Below, one piece after another: positions 23,401-34,900 of a stretch of DNA of 64,000 bases. The position numbers and the translations under genes are program-made. Source of the stretch: Sphagnum compactum (taxonomy: Eukaryota > Bryophyta > Sphagnopsida > Sphagnales); assembly GCA_965153455.1 (NCBI GenBank), contig OZ234503.1:5642001-5706000 (forward strand), given 5' to 3'. The notes under the pieces are model-generated. The model had not been told where the DNA came from and made no database searches. It was given only the letters and a program-made list of their open reading frames with translations. Position 1 is the stretch's first letter. Every line of letters begins with the position of its first letter.

Positions 23401-26400
23401 CTTTCAGAATTTTATGCAAAACACTGCTAATACACAACCAATATGAGGTCCAATGATGCTATATTCTGCTTTCACAACCAGAACTGACTGACAGTGACAG
23501 CATGGCTTTGTAAACAAACCTGTTGAAGAAGCCTCTCGGCAGTACTATGAAAGAATCGACAGATTTCAGAGGGCACAAATGCAGGACGTGCTTCATATCC
23601 CATAACACCTCCACCTACAAAGCAAGTTCCTACAACCTGACAAAAACAAAGAGATGACTCAGCTTAGCTTAGTTTACCACCCTCTACGCCAGTCTCAAAC
23701 TCATATATATCTTTCTCTTCTCCTCTGCAGATACTCTTCCTGCCAAAGAATTCACTCCCTGAAACCAATGGGGTCACAAGTGAAATGTAGTACCTCAGTG
23801 ATCTGCGGTACAGCAGTTTGATAGATGTATACTGAAAGGAGGGCAAGCAACAAGACTAAGCTTGGGGTTGCCTCTGGTAACTTGTCAGGGGAAGCATAAG
23901 CAGAATCGAAGCCTGATTTCAAACAAAGAGAAAGGAAGTGGTCCACTAGATTGGTGAAGAGATCCTGGAAGCCCCCTTGCACTAAATCAATGTATTCATC
24001 CCGCCACCGCAGCAAGTACTCCTTACTGTTGTCCAACAGCAGCTTCAAATCCTATCAGTGCAGAGTACAGAATTGTTGGTACTAATTCGGTCACTGCATC
24101 ATGAGCATCTGTGCAATCTACACAGCAATTACCCCATACTTATTGGGAGAGGAAAATTGGACCAGGAATATGAAGACCTGTAGGACGTCAAGGCTGCCCT
24201 GTATTATTGTTGCCTGGGCACGATCAAGGGAAGCTTTTAGTGGTCTTGATACATCAGCAGTGGCTCCAGGTATTGAAGATGGCTCCTCCACTATGGCAGC
24301 TGCATAGAAACGCCAGTGCAAAGGCCTAATATCAAATCCAAACAGGAGACAGGGCTAAGGGTTTAGGGTTTAGGGTTTAGGACACAAGGGATTGAATGTG
24401 GAGATGATGATAGATGGGTCTGATTTACCTGTTAGTACTGCAACAGCCACTGTTACAAAAGTATGTATAGTGCAACCATTCACCCAACCCTAAATCCTAA
24501 ACCCTAAGCACATAAGCGTAAATCCAGCAGTAGTCCAGTGTGTTGAGTGCTTGATGAGCCAAATCATTAGAGACACAAATTATCAAAAGTGTATCAATTC
24601 AGGAATAATAGATGAATGCAAACCTTTAATTTGGTCAGAAAGGTGAGAAAACTTTGTTGCAACATGTTGTCTGACAGCATCTTCCAATGCCTAAACATCA
24701 AAAACAGGAGGGGAAACTTTTGTTGACAGAATTTTTTCCATAGCAGACGTGACTCAAAAGTGAAACCCAATAATGACCATGACAAGATTGAGTATATTGC
24801 ATTCTAAACAAACAGAGGATTTGACATCACAAATTGCATGGGGTCCCATGGGGTCCCATTGACAAAGAAACAGCTCCAAGATTTTCAGGAGGCAAGGTGT
24901 CACACAACCCAATACTGAAAAACTTACAAAGAGAAATTGTACTTTTGCAAAGAAGAGTCCAACAAGCTTAAAAGTACATATGGCAACATTCTTTCCTATC
25001 AAGCTAGTGTCATTCAGTGATGACAGACAGAGAAACCCAATATCAAAGAAGAGATGAAAAGAGGGGTTTGACTTTGAACACAAAGCACCTTGGAAGCTCG
25101 TTCTGGCAAACTGGCCTCAGGCACCAATTTGTCCATTTGGGTTATATCAGATATTAAGACTCCTGCACCCACAAACTGCTTGAAGTACAACTAGGAGGAG
25201 GAGGAGGAGTAGGTCTCCCATCAACCCACATTTGCCTATTGTCATCAAGCCATCACTGTTACAAGTCCAGCTCATGTACATGACCCATTCATGGAAATCA
25301 AGTTCCGAGGAAAAAGGAAAGATATCTTCATAGTGAGAACTAATTCCATACTTACAGTTTGAGTCAACCTGAAAAGAATTGAGAGATGAGCTGATAATAA
25401 AGAGATTTAGATCTGACAACCTATCAGTGAACACAGAAATTCCAACTCTAAAGAAAAAGAAAACTAAAAGAAACCTGAAAACAGTTTAAACAACAGCAAC
25501 ATATGGTATTGACCAACTAACATAATATCATCCCCACTAACTTTTATCACCAGCACAAAATACTACGTACCAAAAGCAGACATCAGTTCTGTCGCAGATG
25601 AATCTTGACCTTCCAGCTGCAGTGACCTTTGGATGCTTCCAAAGTATCTGGAGGCACACATAACCAAACAAGAGGAAAATTGGTCATAATCTGGCACAAG
25701 ATCTGTATGTTATACACATGAAAGTGGAACCCAAAGAATATAAACCAACATTTTGGATCAAGTGACGACAGAACCCCTCCCCCCCTTCCAAAAAAAGCAG
25801 CATAAATCACCCAACAGCTCAGATGCACACTACTCATCAACATGCAAGCACACTATGAGGGAACTGACTCATCAAAGAGTTTGGTCGCAGCTCCTATGAG
25901 CCGCATTTCGTATGATGGAAATAATGTGCGGAATGTGCCAGCTGTCTCTATGAAATCTTGGATCAAATCCTGCATAAACAATCAGGGTTACAAACAGAGT
26001 AAACACATGCAAATCCAAGCTCAATCCCTTCCCAAACTCTTAGGCCTATATCATATTGCACACAAATCAGCTCAGGCAACTGACGGCCTGGCACTTGGAA
26101 CATACCTTTTCAACCAATCTTTTCTGCACATCAGTAGTAGTATCTAGTGCCTTGAGACCTTGTTGTGGGTAAAACCCAACTGTCAGTGGCTCATTTGTCT
26201 CAGGCTTGCCTGCTCCAAATGCTACAAAGTTTCCCAGCAAGCAGTCCCAGTGTGCTGTCATAAATCTTTCTACCATACTGTCCACCTGGAAATCCCCTCA
26301 CCAAGAAATTCATATCATCAGCATGACAAACTCATCTCTCTCTTTCCAACTAACTCTCCCCCAGAACTCAAACTCATATCAGGGGACAAACTTTTCTTGA

Positions 26401-29400
26401 TCTTCTCAGAACCTTTTAGAGAACAAAATTCTTTTCTGAACCCACCCACCCATCCTCATCAAGAAGGAAAAGTAGACATTATTACATGAAGAGAAAATGC
26501 AACTACCATAGCACACCAAGGAAATGCTGAAAGCTCAGAAACAGGATATAAAGGTCATGACCGAGTGATTGAGTTGTTGGAGGAGAGTGACCGCCTGTGC
26601 TCGAGATGAAAGTTGAACTGCTTGGTCCATCACCTGGGCCTGAAGAAACGGAAACCCCCATTACTTGAGCTTCTTCTGGCTTTTGAACCTGGATTTTCTC
26701 CAGTTATGCCAGAGTTTGTCACCAGAAGCCTCCTATCATTTTGTAGAGTCCTATTACAGTTGGTGCATAGCCTCAATATCTTACAAAACTCTGTATAACA
26801 GGATTTGTCATCTGTCCAAGAGAAACAACAGGACATGACATCTGTCAAAGGCTTTTAACAGGTTGTACTGCTGCTGCCAGTTCCTCAATCATCCAATGAA
26901 GAGATCACCTTTCTTCACTCAGGACTGGACACTAGAATCTCCTCCACATCCACCAGGCATTGCCCCCCATTGAGGCAGGTGTTACTGTACACATAAGCCA
27001 CTTCTCGCAGTTGCCCTTTTGGCCATATAGCCTGCACCCAATTTGGATATAGCAAAAGGAGGTTGGGGTAGGATCACTGGGAATGGTTGCCGGTGGGGGG
27101 AAGGGTGGGGTGGGTCAGGGGAAGGGGAGAGAATGATGGCAACCCATTTTGTGAGCAGCTTAGGGTTTAGGGCGAGAAAGAGAGAAAGTACTTGGAGCTT
27201 GTCAGTAAGGGTGGAGATAAGTTCGTCCACCTCCTCCTTGCAAGAGCGAAAGGATGACTGGCCATATGCCTGCAATTCAATTACAATGCAACCACCTTAA
27301 TCACATTATATGTGCTCTCAGTGAGCCCCTAAGAGATCTCCAGTAGTGCTCAGTATGTGAACCTGCAAAAATATTTCTCACATCCAAGTTTTAGTTATTT
27401 ACTTTTTTCCAACCCCACCCATAAAACTAAAAGTGGGACTGCAAATAGGTGGGAGACTACTAATGGCAAACCACCTGGACCAATCAAACCATTTAGCCAA
27501 TCAGAAACAGGGAGCAGTCAATAAATACAATTTGACTTTATTTATTACACTCTTCCAAGGCTCCTACAGGGTCCTGGAAGCTGTGTATTTTTCCAAGGTC
27601 AGAGCAATCTTCCAGTGGATCCACTGGATATAACTGCTGCACCTCATCAAAGATTTCCAGTGCAGGGCCACATACTGAGCACCAGTGGAGATGCTCTAAT
27701 AGCTGACCCATAATATACAGCCTCCTCTAAAGGCTTCAGAACATTTACATGCATGAACTCATCCAAGCAAACTACCACCCAATTATTCAGGTGTGCAAGG
27801 GACTATCAGGTGGGCAAGGTGTTCTTGTGAAGCAATTCCTTGAAAATCTCACAAACTAAGCAGCAGAAAGTCCTTAGAGCCTAAGCCGTTGCCCTGGATT
27901 TTTGTCGCATTTCCAGAAGCAGCAGTAATACGTCAATAGCAAAACTGTTATCATTGCTCACTGGATATAATTCCTTGCTGGTAAGACAGACCCAAGAGGT
28001 GCATTACCTGGAGAATGGGAAGTGCTCCTTTGTAGTACTTTACAGCTGTTGAATAATCCTCTGCATTCATGCACTTGCGAAGTCGCTGTGGCAGATCAAA
28101 AATAAACTGCAAACTCCACAGAGCTGATTGCATTCAAATATCTTCTGATCTTTACTTGAATGATGTTCTAATCATTGCATTGGAACACTTAAGGTCAAAC
28201 TTGGCTTTCCTCAGGCTCCCCAGACAAATTGCTGTTAGGCACATTTACCTGGATTTTTCGAAGCAAACTGCGGGTGCCATTCAGCTGCTCAATGCGTTCA
28301 CGCCGCTCACACAATGAAGCATTTATCCCATCACTTTTAGCCCGCACCATTGTCACCTGGCCAACAACAACACTGTACCAATGACATGTTTGTTTCCTAG
28401 TCTCCAGTTTTTCCATAACATGCAACACGTAGGCACCTGAGTTTGTTGAAGAAACTTGGGAATCCAAATTGGGCACATGTTTCTCATTGTCCACACTAAT
28501 CTCCTCAGTTGCTAAACAATAAAAATAGTGCAGAATTTTTGTCTATGGCATCCAACTGAGGGGCTCTTTAAATGCTGCGACAAGGTTTTGAAAAAAATAT
28601 GGGCTTGGATTCACCAACAAACTCAAGAGTAAAGCCATGAGAATGCAACAGCAATTGGAGATCAGGGTCAAGACAATGATCGCAGAAAGGTGACAGTTTC
28701 AAAGTTAAAGAAGAGAGACCCAAGGGGCAAAGGTTTTTGCATTAAACAATGAAGAAAAAATCTGCACAGAATCAGCTCATAAATGAGGCAGTGTGAAAAT
28801 TACAGTGTCAAGAAGGTGTTCCATGTTAGACTCCATGCCTGCCACATTCTCCTTCATTCTGCAGCCCAAGACAAGACCCACTTTTTCAACTACTCCGACT
28901 CCATTGAAAGGAAGTCCACCTATCTTGTTTGTGGCCAGGCCATAATCATCATCATCATCATAGACTCTTTCTTGCAGCATGGTGTCAAGTCAGTGCAGTG
29001 CAGTGCATATGTGAGTGAAAAGAGGAGAGCTCATACCTTCGAATTGTATCTGTTGCGCTGATAAACTTGTTGTAGTTCTCATATACCAGCATTTGCATGT
29101 CACTGTCTAAGTTCTTGATTTCTGCTGCCACCTCCACATGCCTTTGCAGCAAGCGATCCAAAGGAGTGTTGTGGAGCTGCATGAACCGGATGGAGGGAGA
29201 GAGGGCCAAAAAAAACACACACAGTGAGCTACTGCAGCTCCATGTGAATGAAACATAATACTTGAGATCCAATCTCCATGCGTATCAGCATTGAAAATCA
29301 CTAGATCACCTAAGGGAGAATAATGGGAAAGGAAAGAAAAGAAAACAAGACCCCAATCTTCTCTCTGATAACACATAGGACCCAAAACTTCCCTAAGTCT

Positions 29401-29763
29401 GTCTCCAAGTTTTTTTTTGGGTGTGTCATTGGGTTGTCCTAATTGAACCAGGAGCTCCAATCAAGCACTACAAAAAGAGCTAAAAATGCTCCAAATCTGG
29501 CACCCACATGGATGGGTATGTCGAGCGAGGTTCACCAGATCCATGAAAAGAAAGGGAAGTGGAGTTCCAAGAAACAATAAAAACAAGCTTACCAGAGACT
29601 CCATGTAATGATCGACATCGAAATTAGGCAGGTTGATTCCTTGCAGGGTGTCTCGACGACCATACCCAGTAGGAGTATCGGATTCCGGCGATCCGGTTCC
29701 GTAGAAGCTACTCAAAAGCTCCCGCATTCGCTTGGTTTTCTCATCCTGCTGCCCCATCGCCAT
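20473..29763 (-). CDS. VPS51: VPS51 homologue (UNHINGED), GARP/EARP subunit
   Basis: Twenty exons join in phase (5' to 3'): 29763-29593, 29176-29037, 28858-28804, 28356-28249, 28106-28008, 27269-27192, 26633-26562, 26285-26106, 25969-25869, 25647-25571, 25162-25089, 24690-24624, 24299-24178, 24051-23794, 23636-23520, 23207-23136, 22876-22826, 21797-21552, 21330-21154 and 20595-20473. The product is 795 aa, near the ~780 aa of Arabidopsis VPS51. The N-terminus shows the VPS51 signature ([42 protein letters not shown]). The C-terminal part shows [35 protein letters not shown] and [17 protein letters not shown]51 holds together VPS52-VPS53-VPS54 (GARP) or VPS50 (EARP), which tether endosome-derived vesicles at the trans-Golgi network or endosomes. 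ATG 29763 was chosen because the family starts just before KRMRxLLSSFY; the frame upstream is CT-repeat-encoded low complexity. Exon 18 has a Ser/Arg/His-rich segment (about residues 620-670). Confidence 0.96.
21930..22165. repeat. Intronic dispersed repeat, copy in VPS51 intron 17
   Basis: GAGTGCAGTCATAACCTTATG, AACAGCAGTG-like and CACATTTCCAGAAGCAA-like words occur in the same order as in the copy at 37775-38040 in the SS4 gene. No open frame or terminal inverted repeat is visible. Confidence 0.6.
24352..24508. repeat. Telomere-type repeats in opposite orientation inside VPS51 intron 12
   Basis: Three TTTAGGG units occur at about 24357-24381, and CCCTAAATCCTAAACCCTAA at 24488-24507 in the opposite orientation, about 105 bp apart. 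Both lie in the intron between 24300 and 24623. Confidence 0.8.
27333..27696. mobile_element. MITE, PIF/Harbinger-like, 364 bp, in VPS51 intron 5
   Basis: The left end is GAGATCTCCAGTAGTGCTCA (one base lost relative to GAGCATCTCC) and the right end is TGAGCACCAGTGGAGATGCTC. The flanks are TAA at 27330-27332 and TAA at 27697-27699. The interior shares GCAAACCACCTGGACCAATC with the other two copies. It lies in the intron between exon 5 (ends 28008) and exon 6 (starts 27269). Confidence 0.9.
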
Positions 29764-30250
29764 TCCCTTTCCCACACACTTCTCCTCTTCTTGATCGTTC
29801 TGCTTTTTCTTGCGCTCCCTTTCTCCTCGTTCCCCCCGTCCTCCTCTCTCTCTCTCTCTCTCTCTCTCCTCCTCTTCTTCTCTTCTGTCTCTGGCTCTCT
29901 GTCTGTGCAGAGCTTCGACGAGAGCTTGGAACCCTAAAACATGAACCATGAAACCCTAGAACATAAACCATGAAACCCTAGAACATGAACCATGAAACCC
30001 TAGAACATGAACCGTGAATTCTTTCCTACCACATTTCCAACATAGACCCAAAGGAAAACAAAAAACCATGTTTGTTCCCAATGGATTCCATATGGTTAGT
30101 TCCCAATCTGTTCCCAACAAGTTCCCAATGATGCTTCCATGTGTGGTGAAGGCCACCACCCCTTGTTCCTGTTCCCACTTCCTCCCTTGTAAATTGCCTT
30201 TCAATAAGGCCGCCAGGTATTTGTATAGGCCTTAAAGCATCATTCGGACC
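29764..30250 (-). promoter_or_regulatory. VPS51 5' leader and proximal promoter
   Basis: A (CT)n tract lies at 29842-29868, about 80 bp upstream of the ATG. It is followed by four 22-bp units of AACCCTAGAACATGAACCAT plus GA at 29930-30017. Each unit carries a telo-box-like AACCCTA, a motif often found in plant promoters. No upstream coding exon is supported. Confidence 0.5.
29930..30017. repeat. 22-bp tandem repeat, 4 copies
   Basis: AACCCTAAAACATGAACCAT with GA is followed by three near-identical units, differing only at one to three bases each. The period is exactly 22 bp. Confidence 0.93.
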
Positions 30251-31167
30251 TAAAGTTAGGGCCCCCCGGGTAGCTTAATATTTAGATAAAATATCATAAA
30301 AGGAAAAAAAAGAACCTATGTTGAAAGTTAGCACTAACCCAAAATTTGTCAGTTAACAATTAATTTTGGTGTCCATTCAGATTTAGGCTCACTTAATTTA
30401 CCACTAGGAGTCAAGGCCAATGTTCAACTCAAAATCAAGCATTCCTATTGGTGCAAAAGTTGAAATCACTCCCCCCCCCACCCCCCCCCAAGGGCTTTCT
30501 TTATATACTAGGAGAAGTCAAGGGTGAAATAGCAAAAAAAAAATCTTTTCAATCTGCCCCAAGTTACCACACCACAAGCTTAAATTGCTTGTTGACGTCG
30601 GCACCCAAGTTTTTTTCAGCCCCGAATCCTAGAGTAAAAAATAGGCCTTAGATTAAGTGTTAAGCTAAATTAATGTATCAAATGGTAAAACGACTTCTCT
30701 TCATGTATGGATGGACTCACACACCATTATGATGAATGTTGATTATTTAGTCCGGCACAATCAAAATTAATTATTACATCAAGGTTATTACAATTAATGT
30801 TAAATGTAATAAAAATATTAAGTTTGAGTGTATTCATATACGTAACGTTAGGTGATATGGTCAATGATATGGCATTCTTGTCAATAGGTGATGTTAACTT
30901 AGTATTAACATTTGTGATAGTTATTATCCAAACCTAGTCAAAGGCCTAGTTTTGAGGTTTTTACTAGGAGATCAAAAATGACAATTTGACTCAATGTTAC
31001 ATAAAGTATCTGCAAAGTAAGGGAATTTTATGAAATCTCAATATGAAATGCTGAAACTCAGCATCTAATGCAGAAGGTTCGAGAGTAATTATAGTAGTTT
31101 GTGCAGGGGAGCATTGAAAAATATATGCGGCAGCAGTGGAGGCGATCGGGAAAGACAGATCCTGAAA
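30251..31167. other. Intergenic DNA between VPS51 and SS4
   Basis: C-runs occur at 30472-30490 and the rest is AT-rich, with no coherent coding potential. Confidence 0.5.
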
Positions 31168-31339
31168 CTCAGTTTATCACCAAGCTTGATGGTTTTCTGA
31201 GTTTCGTGCACTCAGTTTATCACCAAACTTGATGGTTTTCTGAGTTTCACCCACTCAGTTTATCACCAAGCTTGATGGTTTTCTGAGTTTCACGCACTCA
31301 GTTTATCACCAAACTTGATGGTTTTCTGAGTTTCACCCA
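31168..31339. repeat. 43-bp tandem repeat, 4 copies
   Basis: CTCAGTTTATCACCAAGCTT begins at 31168, 31211, 31254 and 31297, an exact 43-bp period. Each unit continues GATGGTTTTCTGAGTTTC. Copies 1 and 3 have CAAGCTT, copies 2 and 4 CAAACTT, and the TTCGTGCA/TTCACCCA/TTCACGCA spacer varies. This suggests a duplication of a dimer. Confidence 0.95.
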
Positions 31340-31999
31340 CCGTTGAATGCTAATATACGTTTTCTGCAGGTATTTTTTGAATCTCACCCCATGTATGACC
31401 AAACTTCCTGGAAATGTTTCTACAGTGGACTCCACATGACCCTACACCGTAGGGATACCAAACTTTTGCCTGAATCGGGGTGCATCCCGATGTCTCTAGG
31501 CTGAAGGGCAGAGCCAATAAAGTGCTAATGAATGAAATTGACAGAAACCCAGAAGAGAGAATTGCCATGCAAATGAGCATTCATTCCCCAGAGCTAGGTT
31601 TGCCATGCCAATGACAACCTAATCACTGTGAGCTCATTACATGTCAGAATATGAAGCCAGTAGGCATCCAACAAAGAGTTAGATGGTTATACCAGCCACA
31701 TATAGCTAGAGCCTGTCTTTGTGCAGATATCCCAGCAATAACAAATTGTAGTAACATCTGCCTCAAGCTGAGGTAATATCAGTGATCAATTTATTAAACA
31801 CAACCCCATGTACATAAGAGCTGAAAAGACCAACAGTTCAAACAATTTAGATTTCAAATTATCTCCTTTGGAGAGGGAAAAATATGATGCATAACAGAGT
31901 GGTGATAAACTAGATCAAACTCATAGAACTGGAACTTTTCAAATTCGACAAAAACAGTTTGGGATCCTGAGGCATGGAGTGAAGCATTGGGTTGGGCAT
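31340..31999 (-). other. Region downstream of SS4, probable 3' UTR and spacer
   Basis: No coding exon is seen. The first few hundred bases below 31999 are expected to be SS4 3' UTR (minus strand). The end of the transcript cannot be set from sequence alone. Confidence 0.45.
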
Positions 32000-34900
32000 T
32001 CATGTCCTGGTTGCGTGAACATTTGTTACGATTTGGTTGTAAAAATCCACATATTGATCAGCTGAGACATCCCAGCTGAAGTCAATCTTCATTGCCTTCC
32101 TCACCAGTTTCTCCCACCAATCAGGGTTTTGTGCATAGTAAGACATTGCACGATCTAAAGCCCAATTCAATCCCTGCACAGAAAACAGTTTGAGAAGCAG
32201 ACTACTGACCATCACACACACATTGTAGAGTCCCCCCCTTAGGAGCCATTTCAAACCTTTTGCAACTGTTTGACCTGTCAGAAATCTAGCTTGCAATGGA
32301 CACGTGGGAAATGTTCTCACCATCTAAAACACATAAACATGACACCCAAAAGTTACACAACAAGAAAAAAACTACTGATGTTTTTCTTACTCACCCCTTC
32401 ATCAAGTGACTGGAATGAGAAGCCGTTCCGTTTCTCAATGGGAATGCTCTCGTTATCCACATCAAACACACTGTCCATACTCACCCCAACACACATATAC
32501 ATTTGTCAAGATTTTTTCTTCAATTTCTCTGGAACTACCTAGCCAGAGGAAACCACAAGAATTGAGAGAAACTGCCATGACAGAAAAAAACACTTTCAAT
32601 TGATAATGAATCTGGTTGTGAGATTTGAAGGTGCCAGTGATTTCTTGCAGAAAGGGGAAAGAAGTGTGGTGAGTGTGCATGCATTCACCTGTCTGCAAGT
32701 CCTCCAGTTTCACGGACAACTGGTATAGAGCCATAGCGCATTGCTATCATCTGCATGCACACATTCACAATATCTATCCAGAGGTGTGTGTATACATACA
32801 TCCCATGACAGACTTCCAAGACACAACATAAAAATGGACAAAGAGATGCAAAAAATTCATAAATGGGTACTTGTGTAAACATTGTGTCTAAGAAGAAGCA
32901 GTCCGATTCTCACAGTGCAACAACATCAATGACAAATGACCTTTTACATCCTGAACAGTGAAATGAACAATACTGCAGAAGCCAAAAGAGGAGGGCTGCT
33001 TTGAAACAGATCTAGAACTTCATCAGGACAATATCTCCCAAAAGTTTTGGAAGAAGTAGGATTGGAGCATGTCACCTGGGTGAGACCACAAGGCTCAAAT
33101 ATTGAGGGAATCACAAAGATGTCAGCCGCAGCATAGATTGAGTGGGAGAGGGCCTCATCGTACTTCAACACCAGTCGGATTTGTGGGTGGTTCTCAAATT
33201 GGCGTGCAATTCCTTCAAACTCGTGCTACAGACCACCAATGCAAGCACAGTTAGGACCAGCTATTGAACAGAATATCAAAATCGATCCCATGTCAAATTT
33301 GCTCAAAAGAACAAGAGGTATGGCCCAATGCAGTACCAATCTGTACCTGAATATGAGGAATTGGACTAGAGCCCAGAAGGATAAATTGTCCACCATGCTC
33401 CAATGTCCGGTAGATGGAATGGCGTATCAAGTGCACACCTTTTTGTGGCACAAGCCTTGTTATACAGCCTACCTGGCCAACTCACCTTTTCACTTCCCTC
33501 TTAGACCCCTCCTCTTCCTCCAAAGCACAAAAGCACAAAAGAAACTAACTCTCATCAGAATCAGGAAATCTCCATACTCACAATTGAGAAAGCCAGAATA
33601 AGGCTAAAACTTTTCCTTAAAGTCAAAGAAAGACTTCCGGATGAGGGACTGGAAGGACCCAGAAGAAGAAAAACACAGAAGGATTAGAACAAAAGCAAAG
33701 AACAATAAGACTAGCAGTATGAACAAAATTGACAGTCCCTCAGTTGTTTAGAGACCGTCAACAGTAACATGTATGATCAGCTATCCACAGTGGGTATAGG
33801 CCACTGTAACCACTAGCCTACATACTAGAGTTTTTGTTGCAAGTCCAGAAGCAATGGGAGGACTTGGGCATGATACTGGCTTGCAACTAACACCAAAGAA
33901 GGGGAAAAAACCATAGTGAAAAGCAGAGGGAAAACAAAACAAAAAAAGAATCCGCACATTCAAAAGAAAAAACATACATAACTGCTATGGTTCTGATCAC
34001 CAGAAAACAAGCTTTAAAAGACAACAATAAAATATGGAGCTATATATGACAGCTACTTACGAGGGGCCTTCTTGCATCATCCCCTTGAGTTGCCAGTCCC
34101 AGGCGTTCCCTCAACATTCGTTTGTTTGCTTCCTTCCCACTCAAGTCATCTGCACTGTACTGGTGATTGAGGAGGGAGTCGGTTGCTGGATTCCATGCCT
34201 CATCATCAATGCCATTTAGAACTCCATAAAACTTTCTTGAGTGCTGAGCAAGTGTTCCTTGCAAGCCTTTACCACCCTGCACATGACAAGCTTTTGTGTG
34301 ATTAGATGATCACCGGGTGCCCTCACACAGGAGAGAGGAAGCTTTCTCATCATTCAAGTAGTTCCATGAAGGCAGCTTTTAATTGCAGCAAATGGGTTCT
34401 AACATCATGAAGATGGGAGATTTTCCATAAACCTCTGGCCTGAGTACTTCTTGAGCATATGTGGGAGACACTGTTGTCACAACATTTGAGAAAACAATTC
34501 CTCCCTGCAATCTCACCCCACACAAGCCTAATGTAAAGCCAAACAAATCTTGAGAAAAGACCCATCATGTATATGAGCTGTTGGAAAACATGCAAACCAA
34601 GCCATAGTATCACCTAGTTTGTGCCCTAAAGTGCAGAATGTGGATCCTACATGATAACTTGCACCTTGAGTCCCTCTCACATGCATAAAGTTCCAAACCC
34701 CATGACAATCAGAGTACAGAAAAGCAAGCAAACCTTGAGAAGGTTAATTTTGTTCGGGAATGAATTGTCCTGCATGCGATCTGGCCGCAGCAGCTCCCGC
34801 ACACTTAAACCACATGAAGCAAGAGCCACTGCTGGCTCAGCACCTTGGTACTCAAAGTTGTGGCATGTGAAGGCCAGCCTTGCAGAGTCCAAGCCAAGTG

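Noticed and set aside
25854-25868. Alternative donor for VPS51 exon 9 at TCATA/GTGTGC
   Set aside because: It leads to a stop (TA plus A) on joining to exon 10. The donor GATGA/GTCAGT at 25869 gives KLFDEYFGSIQ in frame.
29461-29949. Longer N-terminus for VPS51 from an upstream in-frame ATG at 29949
   Set aside because: The added residues are encoded by a (CT)n tract and 22-bp repeats and give an Arg/Glu/Gly run. Family members start a few residues before KRMRxLLSSFY, so ATG 29763 is preferred.
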